Of a stretch of DNA of 64,000 bases, positions 8,846-18,811 are shown one piece after another. Under the pieces are notes generated by a model. The model worked only from the letters and a program-made list of their open reading frames with translations, had not been told where the DNA came from and searched no databases. Position numbers and translations under genes: made by a program. Source of the stretch: Streptococcus cristatus AS 1.3089 (GTDB taxonomy: Bacteria; Bacillota; Bacilli; Lactobacillales; Streptococcaceae); contig NC_021175.1 of NCBI RefSeq assembly GCF_000385925.1, forward strand, positions 1,652,213 through 1,716,212, given 5' to 3'. Numbering within the stretch: position 1 is the first letter of the stretch; every line of letters begins with the position of its first letter.

Positions 8846-10051
8846 ATGGGAATAATTTTTGATTACCTAGACCAAGTAGCTTACGACAGTATCTACGACA
8901 CCCCCTTTAATGAACTGGATATGCTGATGCTGACGGAGATAACTTATCTGCCTTTTGACCAGATTGTGTCTGATCAGATATCCCCTGATTGTACTTGCCG
9001 CTTGTTTGAAGCTGCTGAAAAGATGCCCCAAGATTTGTCCATGTTGGTGACTAAAAATCGTCTGAAACTTTTAGAAAAGGTAGCTAGCTCAACCCGCTTC
9101 AAAAATATCAAGCTCATGGGCTATGTCAATGATATTGACCCTGATGTCCAAAAGCAGTTTGCAGCTATGATCTTCAAAATCAAGCCCGATAGTTATGTCC
9201 TGACCTTCCGCGGAACTGATGATTCCATTATTGGCTGGAAAGAGGACTTCCACATGACTTATATGGATCAGGTACCAGCTCAAAAAACGGCGGTCAATTA
9301 TCTGCGAAAAGCCATGGATGTTCTGCCTGGTCAGTTCATCCTGACTGGTCACTCAAAGGGCGGAAATCTAGCCTCCTACGCTGCTAGTCAGATCGAGCCA
9401 GAATATCAAGAGCGGATTCAGATCATTTACAGCTATGATGCCCCTGGACTGAATCACTCGGTCATCACCAGTCAAGGCTACCAAACTATTTCAGACAAGA
9501 TAAAGCGCTACATTCCGCAAGGCTCTATCGTCGGAATGATGCTCGAAACACCCAAGCAGGCTCAGATTGTCAAAAGTACAGCTATCGGCGGTCTGGCCCA
9601 GCACGATACCTTCACTTGGCAGATCAGTGACCAGACTTTTGTCCTACTGGACAACCTCAATCCAGACAGCCTTCAAGTAGATAAAACTCTGAAAAACTGG
9701 GTTGATAGCGTTTCTGATGAGGAATTAAAAGACTTTTTTGACCTCTTTTTCGGTCTCATCCTAGATGCTGGTATCAGCTCCATTAATGACCTCACCAAGC
9801 TGGAAAATTTCAACAAAATCTTAGCTGTTTTTGAAAATGCTAACGCCCTCACAGACCATGAGCGGGAAATGCTGACGCGATTAGCCAAACTACTGGTAGA
9901 CATGCGCTACCAGTCTTGGAAAGACGACATAAACCTGCTGAAGCCTAGCAAACTTGTCCAAGAGGTCAAGGAAAATCTATCCGAATTCACTAAGAATCTT
10001 CCTTTCACAAGCAATGATCCCGCTCAAACAGATGAACCCAATGAGCAATAA
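8846..10051 (+). CDS. Mbeg1-like (DUF2974) alpha/beta hydrolase
   Basis: About 401 aa, cytoplasmic. The nucleophile elbow GHSKGGNLASY (around residue 175) and a preceding beta strand YVLTFRGTDD match lipase/esterase-like DUF2974 proteins, which are common in lactic acid bacteria with no assigned substrate. Asp of YSYDAPG and a later His (GGLAQHDTFTW) are reasonable triad partners. I start at the second ATG (MGIIFDYLD), because GGAG sits 8 bases before it; the first ATG at 8834 has no RBS. The C-terminal quarter is helical and charged. Confidence 0.8.
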   Translation: MGIIFDYLDQVAYDSIYDTPFNELDMLMLTEITYLPFDQIVSDQISPDCTCRLFEAAEKMPQDLSMLVTKNRLKLLEKVASSTRFKNIKLMGYVNDIDPDVQKQFAAMIFKIKPDSYVLTFRGTDDSIIGWKEDFHMTYMDQVPAQKTAVNYLRKAMDVLPGQFILTGHSKGGNLASYAASQIEPEYQERIQIIYSYDAPGLNHSVITSQGYQTISDKIKRYIPQGSIVGMMLETPKQAQIVKSTAIGGLAQHDTFTWQISDQTFVLLDNLNPDSLQVDKTLKNWVDSVSDEELKDFFDLFFGLILDAGISSINDLTKLENFNKILAVFENANALTDHEREMLTRLAKLLVDMRYQSWKDDINLLKPSKLVQEVKENLSEFTKNLPFTSNDPAQTDEPNEQ

Positions 10052-10089
10052 GCTATAAATACAGCACTTGGCAATTCTCTAATATAAAA

Positions 10090-10138
10090 GAAAAACACTC
10101 CTGTCAAAATCTAGAAAACTAGATTCAGGAGTGTTTTA
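10090..10138. terminator. Bidirectional terminator hairpin
   Basis: AAAACACTCCTG and CAGGAGTGTTTT are perfect complements, with an inner TCTAG/CTAGA stem and T/A tracts on both sides. It lies between the hydrolase gene (plus) and the DUF805 gene (minus), so it can serve both. Confidence 0.8.
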
Positions 10139-10295
10139 TTATGGCTAATAAGTGAATTCTCTAAAATTTGAAGCAAGCTGAGCTCTCAACAAAGAGAAAC
10201 CAGAAATCCACTATCAAACACCATCGTACGAGAAAAACAGTTGATGCAAGTAGCATAATGACTAAGCATACTATTTTTCTTGCTTAATCATTAAA

Positions 10296-10691
10296 TTACT
10301 GCGTTTCTTGGTCGGTTTTAACATCTAATTCTACAATATTATTGCTTGGAAAAGCTAACAAAACAAGGAGTGCAATTGAGCCTACCCAAGGAATAAAAGT
10401 GATAAAAATCAGAGCCCAGTGAAAACCAGCATCTCGTAGACGACGAATGGTTAGAGCTAAGGCAGGCAAGAAAAAGATGACTAACCAAATGATACCAAAA
10501 TTAGTCAAGGAATTTACTGTTTCAATTGCCTCAATACTGTTTGGATTAGATACTACAGTTGAGTAAATTATCATGTACAAAAAAACAGCAAGAATAAAAT
10601 TGGTTAGGTAAATCCACCAGTACTCAGAACGTGTAGAGCGACCAGAAAAATCCCAATAGCCTTTGACAAAATTTTTATAAGCATTAATCAT
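10296..10691 (-). CDS. DUF805 membrane protein
   Basis: 131 aa with three or four hydrophobic helices. The N-terminal block NFVKGYWDFSGRSTRSEYWW and central TIRRLRDAGFHWALIFI are the two conserved DUF805 signatures. The function of the family is unknown. A paralogue of the same design (13407-13868) lies on the opposite strand beyond metG. Upstream TTGTAA and TAAACT boxes, 17 bp apart, are a weak promoter candidate. Confidence 0.85.
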   Translation of the reverse strand: MINAYKNFVKGYWDFSGRSTRSEYWWIYLTNFILAVFLYMIIYSTVVSNPNSIEAIETVNSLTNFGIIWLVIFFLPALALTIRRLRDAGFHWALIFITFIPWVGSIALLVLLAFPSNNIVELDVKTDQETQ

Positions 10692-10949
10692 AAAACAAAC
10701 CTCTTTACTTTTTTATCAGTTTATCATATCTAACACATTTTTACAAGATTTTCAGAAAAAAACTTTCTTCTATAAAGAAATACCATGTACCTTAATCCAC
10801 ATCAACTGAGGAAAGCTACTCTAACAAATTCTTCTTTTCCCTCAGTTTAAGACAAGGACTATCACTATTTCATAATCCTGAATCATGAATTTCCAGATAC
10901 TTAGGACTTTCTCCACTTCCTTTATTTTCTACCAATTTTCTTATGCTAT
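10692..10949. other. Non-coding gap between DUF805 and the metG terminator
   Basis: AT-rich sequence without a convincing ORF or RNA gene; nothing recognised apart from the DUF805 upstream region at its left end. Confidence 0.5.
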
Positions 10950-10991
10950 CAAAAGAGCCCTCAGCAAAATAAGCTTGCTGGGGGCTTTACA
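10950..10991 (-). terminator. metG terminator
   Basis: On the minus strand GCCCCCAGCAAG ... TTGCTGAGGGC is followed by TCTTTTG, about 55 bp past the metG stop. Confidence 0.8.
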
Positions 10992-11045
10992 TTAGATGAA
11001 ATTAACACGAATGTTATCAATTAAAATAATGGACTACAAAATTCT

Positions 11046-13043
11046 CTACCCAATCAAACTTCCATTTGGTACTTTCTCGTCTACAGTTAGGAGAGTCAGT
11101 TGGTCACCGTGCTCGGCTGAGAGAATCATACCTTGACTGATACGGCCCATCATTTTGCGGGGTTTGAGGTTGGCTACGATTTGGACTTTTTTACCGACCA
11201 GTTCTTGCTCGTTTGGATAGTATTTGGCAATACCAGAGAGGATTTGGCGGTCTTCGCCGTCTCCTGCATCCAAGCGGAATTGGAGCAGCTTATCAGAGCC
11301 TTCAACCTTAGAAACTTCTTTGACTTCTGCAACTCGGATTTCTACCTTATCAAAGTCGTCAAATTTGATGGCGCTACGATTAAGTTTGAGCTCGACTTCT
11401 TCTGGCTTCCATTCCTTTTCAACCGCAGGTTTGTTGCCTTCCATTTGTTCTTTGATATAGGCAATTTCTTCTTCCATATCCAGACGTGGGAAGATTGGCG
11501 TTCCTTTTTCTACAACTGTCAGACCTGCTGGGAGCTGGTCAATTGCTAGGTTTTCCAACGAAACTGCTTGAGGCAAGCCCAGTTGACTGAGAACAGCCTT
11601 GCTGGTTGTCATCATAAACGGCTCAATCAAGTGCGCCACAACACGCAGACTCGCTGCTAAGTGGCTCATAACTGCTGCCAGTTCTTTGACCATGGCTTCA
11701 TCCTTAGCCAGAACCCAAGGAGCTGTTTCATCGATGTATTTATTGGTGCGGGAGATGAGCGTCCAGACTGCTTCCAGCGCGCGTGGGTAGTCAACTGCAT
11801 CCATGTGTTTGTAGTAGTCAGCGATGGACTCAGCTGCTACTTGAGCCAGAGCTCCGTCAAAGTCCGTCACATTTTCTTCATAAGCTGGCACCTGACCATC
11901 AAAGTACTTGTTAATCATAGAAACCGTACGGTTGAGGAGGTTTCCTAGGTCATTGGCCAGCTCATAGTTGATACGGCCAACATAATCTTCTGGCGTGAAA
12001 GTTCCGTCTGAGCCAACTGGAAGACTGCGCATGAGGTAATAGCGCAGAGCATCCAAACCATAGCGTTCTACCAGCATTTCAGGATAGACCACATTGCCCT
12101 TAGACTTGGACATCTTGCCATCCTTCATGACAAACCAACCGTGACCAATCAAACGTTCAGGCAATTTGATATCCAACATCATCAGAAGGATTGGCCAGTA
12201 GATGGAGTGGAAACGCAGAATGTCCTTGCCCACCATGTGGAAGACTGTTCCGTTCCAGAATTTGTCAAAGTTCCCGTGCTCATCTTGACCGTAGCCAAGA
12301 GCTGTCACATAGTTGAGCAGGGCATCAAACCAAACATAGACAACGTGTTTAGGATTTGATGGGACTGGTACTCCCCATGTAAAGGTTGTACGAGAAACTG
12401 CCAAATCTTCCAAACCTGGCTCGATGAAGTTTTTCAGCATTTCATTGAGTCGACCATCAGGTGTGATAAAGTCTGGCTGAGATTTGAAAAATTCTACCAA
12501 GCGGTCTTGGTACTTGCTGAGACGCAGGAAATAAGACTCTTCTGACACCCACTCCACTTCATGTCCAGATGGCGCGATTCCGCCAGTTACTTTCCCATTT
12601 TCATCACGGAAGACTTCTGCCAGCTGGCTTTCAGTAAAGAATTCCTCATCAGATACAGAATACCAGCCTGAATATTCACCCAAATAGATATCATCTTGGG
12701 CCAAGAGTCTTTCAAAGACATCGGCTACAACCTTTTCGTGGTAGTCATCTGTCGTCCGGATAAATTTATCGTAAGAAATATCCAGCAGTTTCCAGAGTTC
12801 CTTGACCCCAACTGCCATGCCATCAACATAAGCCTGCGGACTGATACCAGCTTCTTCAGCTTTTTGCTGGATTTTTTGACCGTGCTCATCAAGACCAGTC
12901 AGATAGAAAACATCATGGCCCATGAGGCGCTTGTAGCGAGCCAGAACATCACAGGCAATGGTCGTATAGGCAGAGCCAATGTGGAGCTTGCCAGACGGGT
13001 AGTAAATAGGTGTCGTAATATAAAACGGTTGTTTTGTAGTCAT
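11046..13043 (-). CDS. metG: Methionyl-tRNA synthetase
   Basis: 665 aa, full length for the dimeric MetRS with a C-terminal tRNA-binding domain. It charges tRNA(Met) with methionine in the cytoplasm. The HIGH-type motif is KLHIGSAY (HIGS at residues 21-24); KMSKS is present as [11 protein letters not shown] near 305-315. The anticodon-binding helical domain covers about 390-530. The EMAP/Trbp111 domain (about 560-665) contains [21 protein letters not shown]. It stands alone, with a terminator downstream. The zinc-knuckle cysteines of some MetRS are absent, as expected for the streptococcal form. Confidence 0.97.
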   Translation of the reverse strand: MTTKQPFYITTPIYYPSGKLHIGSAYTTIACDVLARYKRLMGHDVFYLTGLDEHGQKIQQKAEEAGISPQAYVDGMAVGVKELWKLLDISYDKFIRTTDDYHEKVVADVFERLLAQDDIYLGEYSGWYSVSDEEFFTESQLAEVFRDENGKVTGGIAPSGHEVEWVSEESYFLRLSKYQDRLVEFFKSQPDFITPDGRLNEMLKNFIEPGLEDLAVSRTTFTWGVPVPSNPKHVVYVWFDALLNYVTALGYGQDEHGNFDKFWNGTVFHMVGKDILRFHSIYWPILLMMLDIKLPERLIGHGWFVMKDGKMSKSKGNVVYPEMLVERYGLDALRYYLMRSLPVGSDGTFTPEDYVGRINYELANDLGNLLNRTVSMINKYFDGQVPAYEENVTDFDGALAQVAAESIADYYKHMDAVDYPRALEAVWTLISRTNKYIDETAPWVLAKDEAMVKELAAVMSHLAASLRVVAHLIEPFMMTTSKAVLSQLGLPQAVSLENLAIDQLPAGLTVVEKGTPIFPRLDMEEEIAYIKEQMEGNKPAVEKEWKPEEVELKLNRSAIKFDDFDKVEIRVAEVKEVSKVEGSDKLLQFRLDAGDGEDRQILSGIAKYYPNEQELVGKKVQIVANLKPRKMMGRISQGMILSAEHGDQLTLLTVDEKVPNGSLIG

Positions 13044-13349
13044 TTTTTAATCCTTTCAAGGCTAATGAAACCTTTTTTGATAACACTTCATTATATCATA
13101 TTTCCTAGCGATTGAAAGAGGATAACTGACATTGATTTTAGGCCTTCTTCTCTTCAAATAAATAAGGACGATAGGTTTTATTCCATAGTTTCTTTCGACA
13201 ATAGTAATAGTAAATAACAGCTCTATTCATCAAATCAGTTGAGAAACAAGCTTCTTAGTTTGTTCATAATTTTTCTCTAGGGCTATAATAAAACAGCTTG
13301 ATTTAGCCATCTATTTTATTCTAGCCAAAGATCGCTATTTCCCCAAAAC
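13044..13349. other. Intergenic region upstream of metG and DUF805
   Basis: About 300 bp of AT-rich sequence separating divergent genes. I see no T-box or SAM-riboswitch signature for metG and no small ORF with an RBS. Confidence 0.5.
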
Positions 13350-13378
13350 TTGCCAATTCTTGCTAAATATAGTAGAAT
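13350..13378 (+). promoter_or_regulatory. Promoter of the second DUF805 gene
   Basis: TTGCCA (13350-13355), exactly 17 bp, then TAGAAT (13373-13378), 28 bp before the ATG; AAGGAG precedes the start. Confidence 0.7.
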
Positions 13379-13406
13379 ATATAAAAATATTTAAGGAGAT
13401 TACTAC

Positions 13407-13868
13407 ATGATTGATGCATATAAAAAATTTTGGAAGGGCTATGTGGATTTCACTGGTCGCTCAACTCGCCCAGAATATTGGTGGCCCATTCTCTGCCATT
13501 TTTTAGTAATAATACTAATACTTTGTACTGCTCTTCTGATTGAGACGGTTTTGAACTCTGAGATTGGAGGATCCTTATTTTCTGGCCTGATGGTTGTCTA
13601 TTACATTGCAATTCTGCTTCCCTCTCTCGCCATTAAAGTTCGACGATTGCGAGATGGTGGCTATCATTGGGCTCTTCTCTTTTTGTACTTGGTCCCACTT
13701 TTTGGCTATTTTATTCTGTTTATTTTTTATTGTCAGCCTACAAAATATGAACTCCTTAGCAATGATTCCTATAATAATACAGACTACCAAGATCAGCAAT
13801 TTAGCCAAAATCCCTATCAAGAGCAGCAAAATTACCAACAAAATTTTGTAACAACTGAAAACGAGTAA
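13407..13868 (+). CDS. DUF805 membrane protein with Q/N-rich tail
   Basis: 153 aa. The N-terminal block FWKGYVDFTGRSTRPEYWW and the central KVRRLRDGGYHWALLFL are DUF805 signatures. It is a paralogue of the protein at 10296-10691, but adds a hydrophilic tail of about 35 residues rich in Gln, Asn and Tyr (DYQDQQFSQNPYQEQQNYQQ). Function unknown; the tail is probably cytoplasmic and disordered. Confidence 0.85.
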   Translation: MIDAYKKFWKGYVDFTGRSTRPEYWWPILCHFLVIILILCTALLIETVLNSEIGGSLFSGLMVVYYIAILLPSLAIKVRRLRDGGYHWALLFLYLVPLFGYFILFIFYCQPTKYELLSNDSYNNTDYQDQQFSQNPYQEQQNYQQNFVTTENE

Positions 13869-13897
13869 AGTCCATTGAAACAAGCAAAAAGCATTCT

Positions 13898-13960
13898 ACT
13901 TTAACAGGCCTCCCTAAAGGTTAGATTTTTGTGTCTAACTCTTTGGGAGGCCTGTTAAAT
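13898..13960. terminator. Long bidirectional terminator hairpin
   Basis: TTTAACAGGCCTCCCTAAAG pairs with CTTTGGGAGGCCTGTTAAA (one mismatch) around a short loop with its own TTAGA/TCTAA stem. It separates the convergent genes ending at 13868 and 13992. Confidence 0.85.
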
Positions 13961-13991
13961 TCATCTGATTTTTTATGTTTGTTAGACCATA

Positions 13992-14576
13992 CTATTTTTC
14001 CACAGCTTCATTATAGATTCGAATCCAAGGAGCAACTTGATTCATCACATCTAAAAACTGTAATAAGTCAATATATTTTTGATCCGTATAAGGCCCAAAA
14101 GCCAGACGAATATCTTTGTTAGAACTCATTGGATTGTAATACAGATAAAGGTGATGAATTTTTACATACCTTGTTTCTTCCACCTCCTCAATCTTAATGG
14201 TCACATCAGCTAAATCAGAAAGCCTAAGAAATTGGAAATAACCATCCACCCGTATGATAGCATCCTTGTAGAGATAGAGAGATAGACTTTCATGCGCATA
14301 ACGAGAGTTACTATAAATCAATTGAAAATCCTTTTCAAGCTCTGGAAAGTGAGAATAAAGTTCTTGACAGCGTCGCAAACTCTTTTCTCTATTGACTATA
14401 GCAAGGCAAGTAAAGAGACCACTCATCCCTATTAGCAAGATGATTGAAATCAGGATCATTCTTCCCCCGACTTCATCTGTCTGTGACAAAGCCAAGAGCA
14501 AAACGAAAGCCCCTAGACCACAAAAAACAGGAAAAAGTAATTCCTTATAAAATTTAAAATTTATTTTTTCTTGCAC
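13992..14576 (-). CDS. Conserved membrane protein of unknown function
   Basis: 194 aa. Two adjacent helices near the N terminus (about 11-28 and 38-58) are followed by a soluble domain of about 130 residues containing SLYLYKDAIIRVDGYFQFLRL and HLYLYYNPMSSN. The soluble part is beta-rich and resembles PH-like domains in outline only. I do not recognise the family. It is on the same strand as, and immediately downstream of, the EcfT gene, but the 46-bp gap gives no clear link. Confidence 0.6.
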   Translation of the reverse strand: MQEKINFKFYKELLFPVFCGLGAFVLLLALSQTDEVGGRMILISIILLIGMSGLFTCLAIVNREKSLRRCQELYSHFPELEKDFQLIYSNSRYAHESLSLYLYKDAIIRVDGYFQFLRLSDLADVTIKIEEVEETRYVKIHHLYLYYNPMSSNKDIRLAFGPYTDQKYIDLLQFLDVMNQVAPWIRIYNEAVEK

Positions 14577-14622
14577 CGATTGATCCTCTCAATCCAAACC
14601 TGGCTAGTTTTCCACCTTTAGC

Positions 14623-15459
14623 CTAGGCCCAAGGATTATAAAAGCGTCCTTGATTGACAACGAAAAGAAGAAGGCTGAGGGCTAGTAGAAGGACAGACAC
14701 CACGATTACAAGTTTGTCTAGCTTGCTGAAGGCTTGCTGGGTGTACCAGGTCCGCTTCTTGTTTTCCCCAAAGCGGCGCAGCTCCATGGCCGTTGCGATA
14801 GTATTGATTCGCTCGAGCGAGCTGAAAATCAGGGGAATGACGATTTGCAGATTGCCCTTGACCCGTTTGCTGAGGGGAGCTTTCTTGGATAATTCTTGTC
14901 CACGCGCCTCTTGAGACATCTTGATTAGGTAAAATTCCTCCTGTAAATCCGGAATATAACGCAGGGTCAGACTGACCGCATAGGCGATCTTATAAGAAAG
15001 GCCGATTTGATTCAGACTGGAAGCAAATTGACTGGGATGGGTGGTCATGAGAAAGATCACCGCTAGGGGAATCGTTGAGAAATACTTGAGCAAAAGATTC
15101 AAGAGATAAAAGAGTTCCTGAAGCGTGAGATTATAAGCACCCCATCCTGTCCAGAGCAAATTCTTGGCTCCATAAATCTCCACCCCATACTGAGGAGCAA
15201 ATAGATAGACCATGAGAATATTCAGCGCCGCAAAGGTTCCCGCAAAAGCCAGAACGAAAGAAATATCTTTCAGCCGAATCTCAGACACTCGAAATAACAT
15301 CAGGGAAGCCAGAGCCACAAGAAGGAGGAAACGCGTATCGTAGCTCATCATGGCTGCCACCGAAACTAGGATAAAAAAGATAAGTTTGCTGGCACCAGAC
15401 AGACCATGGAGAAAAGTCTTTCCGGCATGGTAGCCAATCAATTTTTGTTGATTAAACAT
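14623..15459 (-). CDS. ECF transporter transmembrane protein EcfT
   Basis: 278 aa with about five hydrophobic helices (roughly residues 25-60, 65-85, 105-125, 240-262) and a long cytoplasmic helical region holding the paired coupling motifs, here SQEARGQEL (A-R-G type) and [12 protein letters not shown]. These contact the two ATPase domains. It overlaps the ATPase gene by 8 bp. No S component is adjacent; two orphan S components lie at 30.2 and 31.9 kb in this window. Confidence 0.9.
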   Translation of the reverse strand: MFNQQKLIGYHAGKTFLHGLSGASKLIFFILVSVAAMMSYDTRFLLLVALASLMLFRVSEIRLKDISFVLAFAGTFAALNILMVYLFAPQYGVEIYGAKNLLWTGWGAYNLTLQELFYLLNLLLKYFSTIPLAVIFLMTTHPSQFASSLNQIGLSYKIAYAVSLTLRYIPDLQEEFYLIKMSQEARGQELSKKAPLSKRVKGNLQIVIPLIFSSLERINTIATAMELRRFGENKKRTWYTQQAFSKLDKLVIVVSVLLLALSLLLFVVNQGRFYNPWA

Positions 15460-17137
15460 GACTTTCCTCCTTTTTTTGCATGTAAAATTGAGTCAGAGCT
15501 AGCGGATCCACTCCCAGCTTCTCAGCTAGGCTAAAAATCGAAGTCTCCTTTAGATTAGCCGCTGCAATCAACTCATGATTGGACAAAATCTGAGCAGGCG
15601 ACTGGTCTGCTAAAATCTGGCCGTCCACCACCACGATGGCCCGATCCGAATAATCCAACATAAGCTGCATATCATGGGTAATCATGATAATCGTGTGTCC
15701 CTGCTGGTTTAGCTCATCGAGAAAGTCCATCATCTCTGTATAGTGGCGCTGATCCTGACCAGCTGTTGGCTCATCCAAAAGGATAATCTCTGGATTTAGC
15801 ACCAAGATAGAAGCAATGGTCACCCGCTTCTTCTGACCAAAAGACAGGGCTGAAATCGGCCAACTGCGGAATTCATAGAGACCACAAGTTTTGAGCACAG
15901 CATGAACCCTTTCTTCAATTTCCGCCTCTGCCAAACCACGCAACCGCAGTCCCAGCGCTACTTCATCAAAGATCATTGTGGTCGAAATCATCTGATTGGG
16001 ATTTTGCAGGACATAGCCAATCCGCTCCGCTCGCTCCTTGATAGAGTCTCCCTTGATATCCTGTCCCTGCCAACGATACTCCCCTTCTGTATCAATAAAA
16101 CGACAGAGAGCCTTGGCTAGCGTAGACTTGCCAGCCCCATTTTTCCCAACGATGGCTATCCGCTCACCCTTGAAAACCTTCAGACTGATATCCCGCAAAA
16201 TAGGTCTATCGCTCTGATAGGCAAAGGAAACATGGTCGAGTTCTAAAAGAGCTTCATGCCTACTGTCAATCTGCTCTGTTTTTTGCTCGGTCAGATTCTG
16301 TGAGAGTCCTGTAAGTTCCAGCTTGGTCAAATCAGCCAGATGAGTCGCGCTTGCCACATCAAAACCAAGCTGCCGCAAAGCTGTAATATAGAGAGGTTCT
16401 CGAATCCCATTTTCTGCTAAGAGGTCCGTCTTGAGCAAGTCATCCGGCGCACCGTTAAAAAGAATCTGACCATCATTGACGAGGACAACTCGGTCAACAG
16501 GTCGATAAAGCACATCTTCCAAGCGGTGCTCGATGATGATGGTCGTGGTTGCAGCTTCTCTATGAATCTGATCAATCAAGTCAATCGTATCTTGACCAGA
16601 CTTGGGATCGAGATTGGCCAAAGGCTCATCAAACAGCAAAATTGGACTCTCATCGATCAAGACACCCGCCAGACTGACCCGCTGCTTCTGCCCGCCAGAC
16701 AAGTCTTGAGGACGATGGTCCAAAAGCTGCTCTAGATCTAGCTGCTTCGCCCAACGCAGAACTTTCTCCCGCATCAAGGGCAAGGCCACCATATCATTTT
16801 CCAGAGCAAAGGCCAGATCCTCTGCTACACTGAGTCCGATAAACTGACCATCCGTGTCCTGCAAAACCGTGCTGACAAGATTTGACTTGTCATAAATACT
16901 ACTATCAAAGGCTGTCTGCCCCTTAATCAAGAGTTGCCCACTGGCCTGTCCCTTGTAAATATTGGGAATAATGCCGTTTAAACACTGGCCCAAGGTTGAC
17001 TTACCAGAGCCAGACGGCCCAATCAGCAGCACCTTTTCCCCTTCATAAATGGTCAGATTGATATGCTTCAAAGTCGGCTCCGACTGAGCCTGATATTGAA
17101 AACTAAAATCTTCAAATTGAATAATTGGTTTTTTCAT
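15452..17137 (-). CDS. ECF transporter fused double ATPase (EcfA-EcfA')
   Basis: 561 aa with two complete ABC domains in one chain. Domain 1 (about 5-240): Walker [10 protein letters not shown], signature LSGGQKQR, Walker [13 protein letters not shown]. Domain 2 (about 295-520): GKNGAGKST, signature region [21 protein letters not shown]. Such YkoD-like fusions replace the separate EcfA and EcfA' proteins in dedicated (group I) ECF importers of vitamins and similar micronutrients. It is coupled to EcfT by overlap and preceded by a nucleoside phosphorylase gene only 6 bp upstream, which hints at a nucleoside or purine-like substrate (inference). Confidence 0.92.
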   Translation of the reverse strand: MKKPIIQFEDFSFQYQAQSEPTLKHINLTIYEGEKVLLIGPSGSGKSTLGQCLNGIIPNIYKGQASGQLLIKGQTAFDSSIYDKSNLVSTVLQDTDGQFIGLSVAEDLAFALENDMVALPLMREKVLRWAKQLDLEQLLDHRPQDLSGGQKQRVSLAGVLIDESPILLFDEPLANLDPKSGQDTIDLIDQIHREAATTTIIIEHRLEDVLYRPVDRVVLVNDGQILFNGAPDDLLKTDLLAENGIREPLYITALRQLGFDVASATHLADLTKLELTGLSQNLTEQKTEQIDSRHEALLELDHVSFAYQSDRPILRDISLKVFKGERIAIVGKNGAGKSTLAKALCRFIDTEGEYRWQGQDIKGDSIKERAERIGYVLQNPNQMISTTMIFDEVALGLRLRGLAEAEIEERVHAVLKTCGLYEFRSWPISALSFGQKKRVTIASILVLNPEIILLDEPTAGQDQRHYTEMMDFLDELNQQGHTIIMITHDMQLMLDYSDRAIVVVDGQILADQSPAQILSNHELIAAANLKETSIFSLAEKLGVDPLALTQFYMQKKEESHV

Positions 17138-17143
17138 GTTTTT

Positions 17144-17905
17144 CTATAAGGCCAGAGCGATCTGAATCGCCAGATTGGCCACCTTGTCTTTCTCGTCTAA
17201 GTCCGCATGATTAGCCAGATTGCGCATGTCCCAAGCCTCCTCAGACAGATGATCCGCCGCATAAAAGAACTGGCAAACTTGAATGCCACGAAAGGCCGCC
17301 AAAGCCGCTACAGCCGAGCACTCCATATCCACACAGATAGCTCCCGCCTCTTTTCTCCTGCGTAGCTTGTCCACAGTCTCTCGGAAAATGCCGTCGGTCG
17401 TCCAAACCTTGCCCAAGCTATGGGAAATCCCTCGCCGCTCAAGGAAATTTACCAGAAAATCCTGCAAGCCAACATTGACCGCTATCTCCGAACTAGCCGG
17501 CTGATAATGATAGCTAGTCCCCTCATCGCGCAAGGCTGCTGTTGGAATAATGACGGATGTTGCTTTGATATCCTCGTCCAGCACACCACAAGTCCCAAAG
17601 AGAACCAGCTTTCTCATACCAAAAGCAATCAAATCCTCCAGAATAGCCACACAAGCGGAAGCTCCAACTGGAGCGTTGAAAAGAGCTAGCTCCTGACAAT
17701 CCGCAAAGACCCGATAAATAGGAATTTCAATGTTGGCCATAGATGTCGTCGTAATCAACTCATGGTCAAAATCCGCCAGCATTCGGGCAAAGGTCTCCCG
17801 AGCAAAGCAGGACACTGCCGTCTGCGGAAATCCTTCAATAGGCTCTATCAAATCCTCTGGATTAATGATGGCCTTACGGTTTTGATCAAACTCTTCAAGA
17901 ATCAT
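17144..17905 (-). CDS. Nucleoside phosphorylase family protein
   Basis: About 253 aa of the PNP/UDP phosphorylase superfamily. The core LVLFGTCGVLDEDI supplies the glycine-rich phosphate loop; GAICVDMECSAVAALAAFRG is the conserved nucleoside-binding MExxA region. It cleaves a nucleoside with phosphate to base and ribose-1-phosphate; uridine-like specificity is possible but not provable here. It is 6 bp from the ECF ATPase gene, so salvage and uptake may be coupled. The start is uncertain: an upstream ATG at 17932 adds nine residues, and neither has an ideal RBS. Confidence 0.85.
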   Translation of the reverse strand: MILEEFDQNRKAIINPEDLIEPIEGFPQTAVSCFARETFARMLADFDHELITTTSMANIEIPIYRVFADCQELALFNAPVGASACVAILEDLIAFGMRKLVLFGTCGVLDEDIKATSVIIPTAALRDEGTSYHYQPASSEIAVNVGLQDFLVNFLERRGISHSLGKVWTTDGIFRETVDKLRRRKEAGAICVDMECSAVAALAAFRGIQVCQFFYAADHLSEEAWDMRNLANHADLDEKDKVANLAIQIALAL

Positions 17906-17932
17906 CGACTTATTTTTCCCTTTCTTTAGCAT

Positions 17933-18233
17933 GAAATAGCCAGCTAGCGTCCACTGACTCTATCCTACTATTGTATCATAAAAAGGTGGTCTACTGACTA
18001 TCACCAGCATATTTTCTAGCTAGCCAAGGATATAGGCAGACTCTATAGCAAGGACCGGTTCAAGCGCATTTCAAAACAAAAAAGATTGGGATAAAGCAAC
18101 TGCCCCTCAAGCGCTAGATCAATATCTAGCTATCGGAGGGCATTCAATCTGAATGAGAGTTTTCACATAAAAAGATTATTCATCCATAAATGGAAGCTAA
18201 ACTGGCTGAGTCCAGTCTTGGCATGAACAAAGA
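17933..18233. other. Gap with no gene
   Basis: No ORF supported. A GCCCCTC ... GGAGGGC arm pair around 18100-18150 with an inner CTAGAT/ATCTAG stem may be a hairpin or repeat remnant. Nothing else recognised. Confidence 0.4.
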
Positions 18234-18521
18234 CTACAAAACAAGCTCTTGGCAATCGAGAAATAGATGTTTGACAGTATTGCTTAAATGATGTTCTATT
18301 TCAAGTTTTCTCTTTCGCCCACAGTGTGATTTTGCGAGTTTATAAGATGCTTGGGCTTTGTTGAGAGAATAACTTGCTGATTTTATATGTCATTTCCATT
18401 CCCGACTAATGCTGGAAGGATGACGATGAAGTAATTTCCCTCTTTGAGAGAAATTCAATACTTTTGCACGGTAAATCAGAATACTTTCGTGTTCTTCTAT
18501 GGTAAAATGGTGATAGCTCAT
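18234..18521 (-). pseudogene. Decayed IS30-family transposase (N-terminal part)
   Basis: From an ATG with AAAGGA upstream (18521) it reads MSYHHFTIEEHESILIYRAK ... HPSSISREWK, the IS30 helix-turn-helix region. It then meets a TGA at 18390 and continues in the same frame as HIKSASYSLNKAQASYKLAK and CGRKRKLEIEHH, which match the next IS30 segment, before a TAG at 18234. The catalytic DDE region is missing. It is therefore a truncated and nonsense-mutated remnant lying just outside the bacteriocin-like island. Confidence 0.8.
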
Positions 18522-18629
18522 GAGATTTCCTTTCGTAACTAGTTCGTTCAATTCTATTTTACTAGAAAATCTTATGAGTTTTTTATTGTGCACTTATACT
18601 GTATATTCAAGGCCAAAAAAGCAAGTCGA

Positions 18630-18705
18630 TTGACCTGCTTCTGCTTTACTTTTCTTGCGCTAATGCTTTAAAATCTTGTCCTAGGATGGGTTTTATTCCT
18701 AGAGT
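18630..18705 (-). pseudogene. 3'-end fragment of a DUF4299 gene (left flank of island)
   Basis: On the minus strand this reads TLGIKPILGQDFKALAQEK then stop, against VQPILGQDFEGLAQEK at the end of the intact DUF4299 gene (25391-26266). A TGA immediately precedes the match, so only about 19 codons survive. The DNA aligns with 25380-25445 at about 85% by hand count, apart from a 6-bp CTGCTT duplication. The two copies bracket the island as direct repeats. Confidence 0.8.
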
Positions 18706-18811
18706 TCATTAGTATCATAATATTGCTACGAAATGCTTTAATCCAAATATTATACAAACTAGTTATAGGTAAACTTAAGATTGGAAACCACCAATCTCCA
18801 TTTTTTAAATG

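Noticed and set aside
11133..11549. Plus-strand ORFs over metG (also 12696-13115)
   Set aside because: Opposite to a fully conserved synthetase gene; no RBS, no recognisable domain.
13044..13349. Methionine T-box or SAM riboswitch before metG
   Set aside because: No T-box sequence, K-turn or SAM aptamer core could be found in the interval.
18100..18160. R1-like repeat remnant near a GATTGGGATAAAG sequence
   Set aside because: Only a few bases match R1; the hairpin arms are different.
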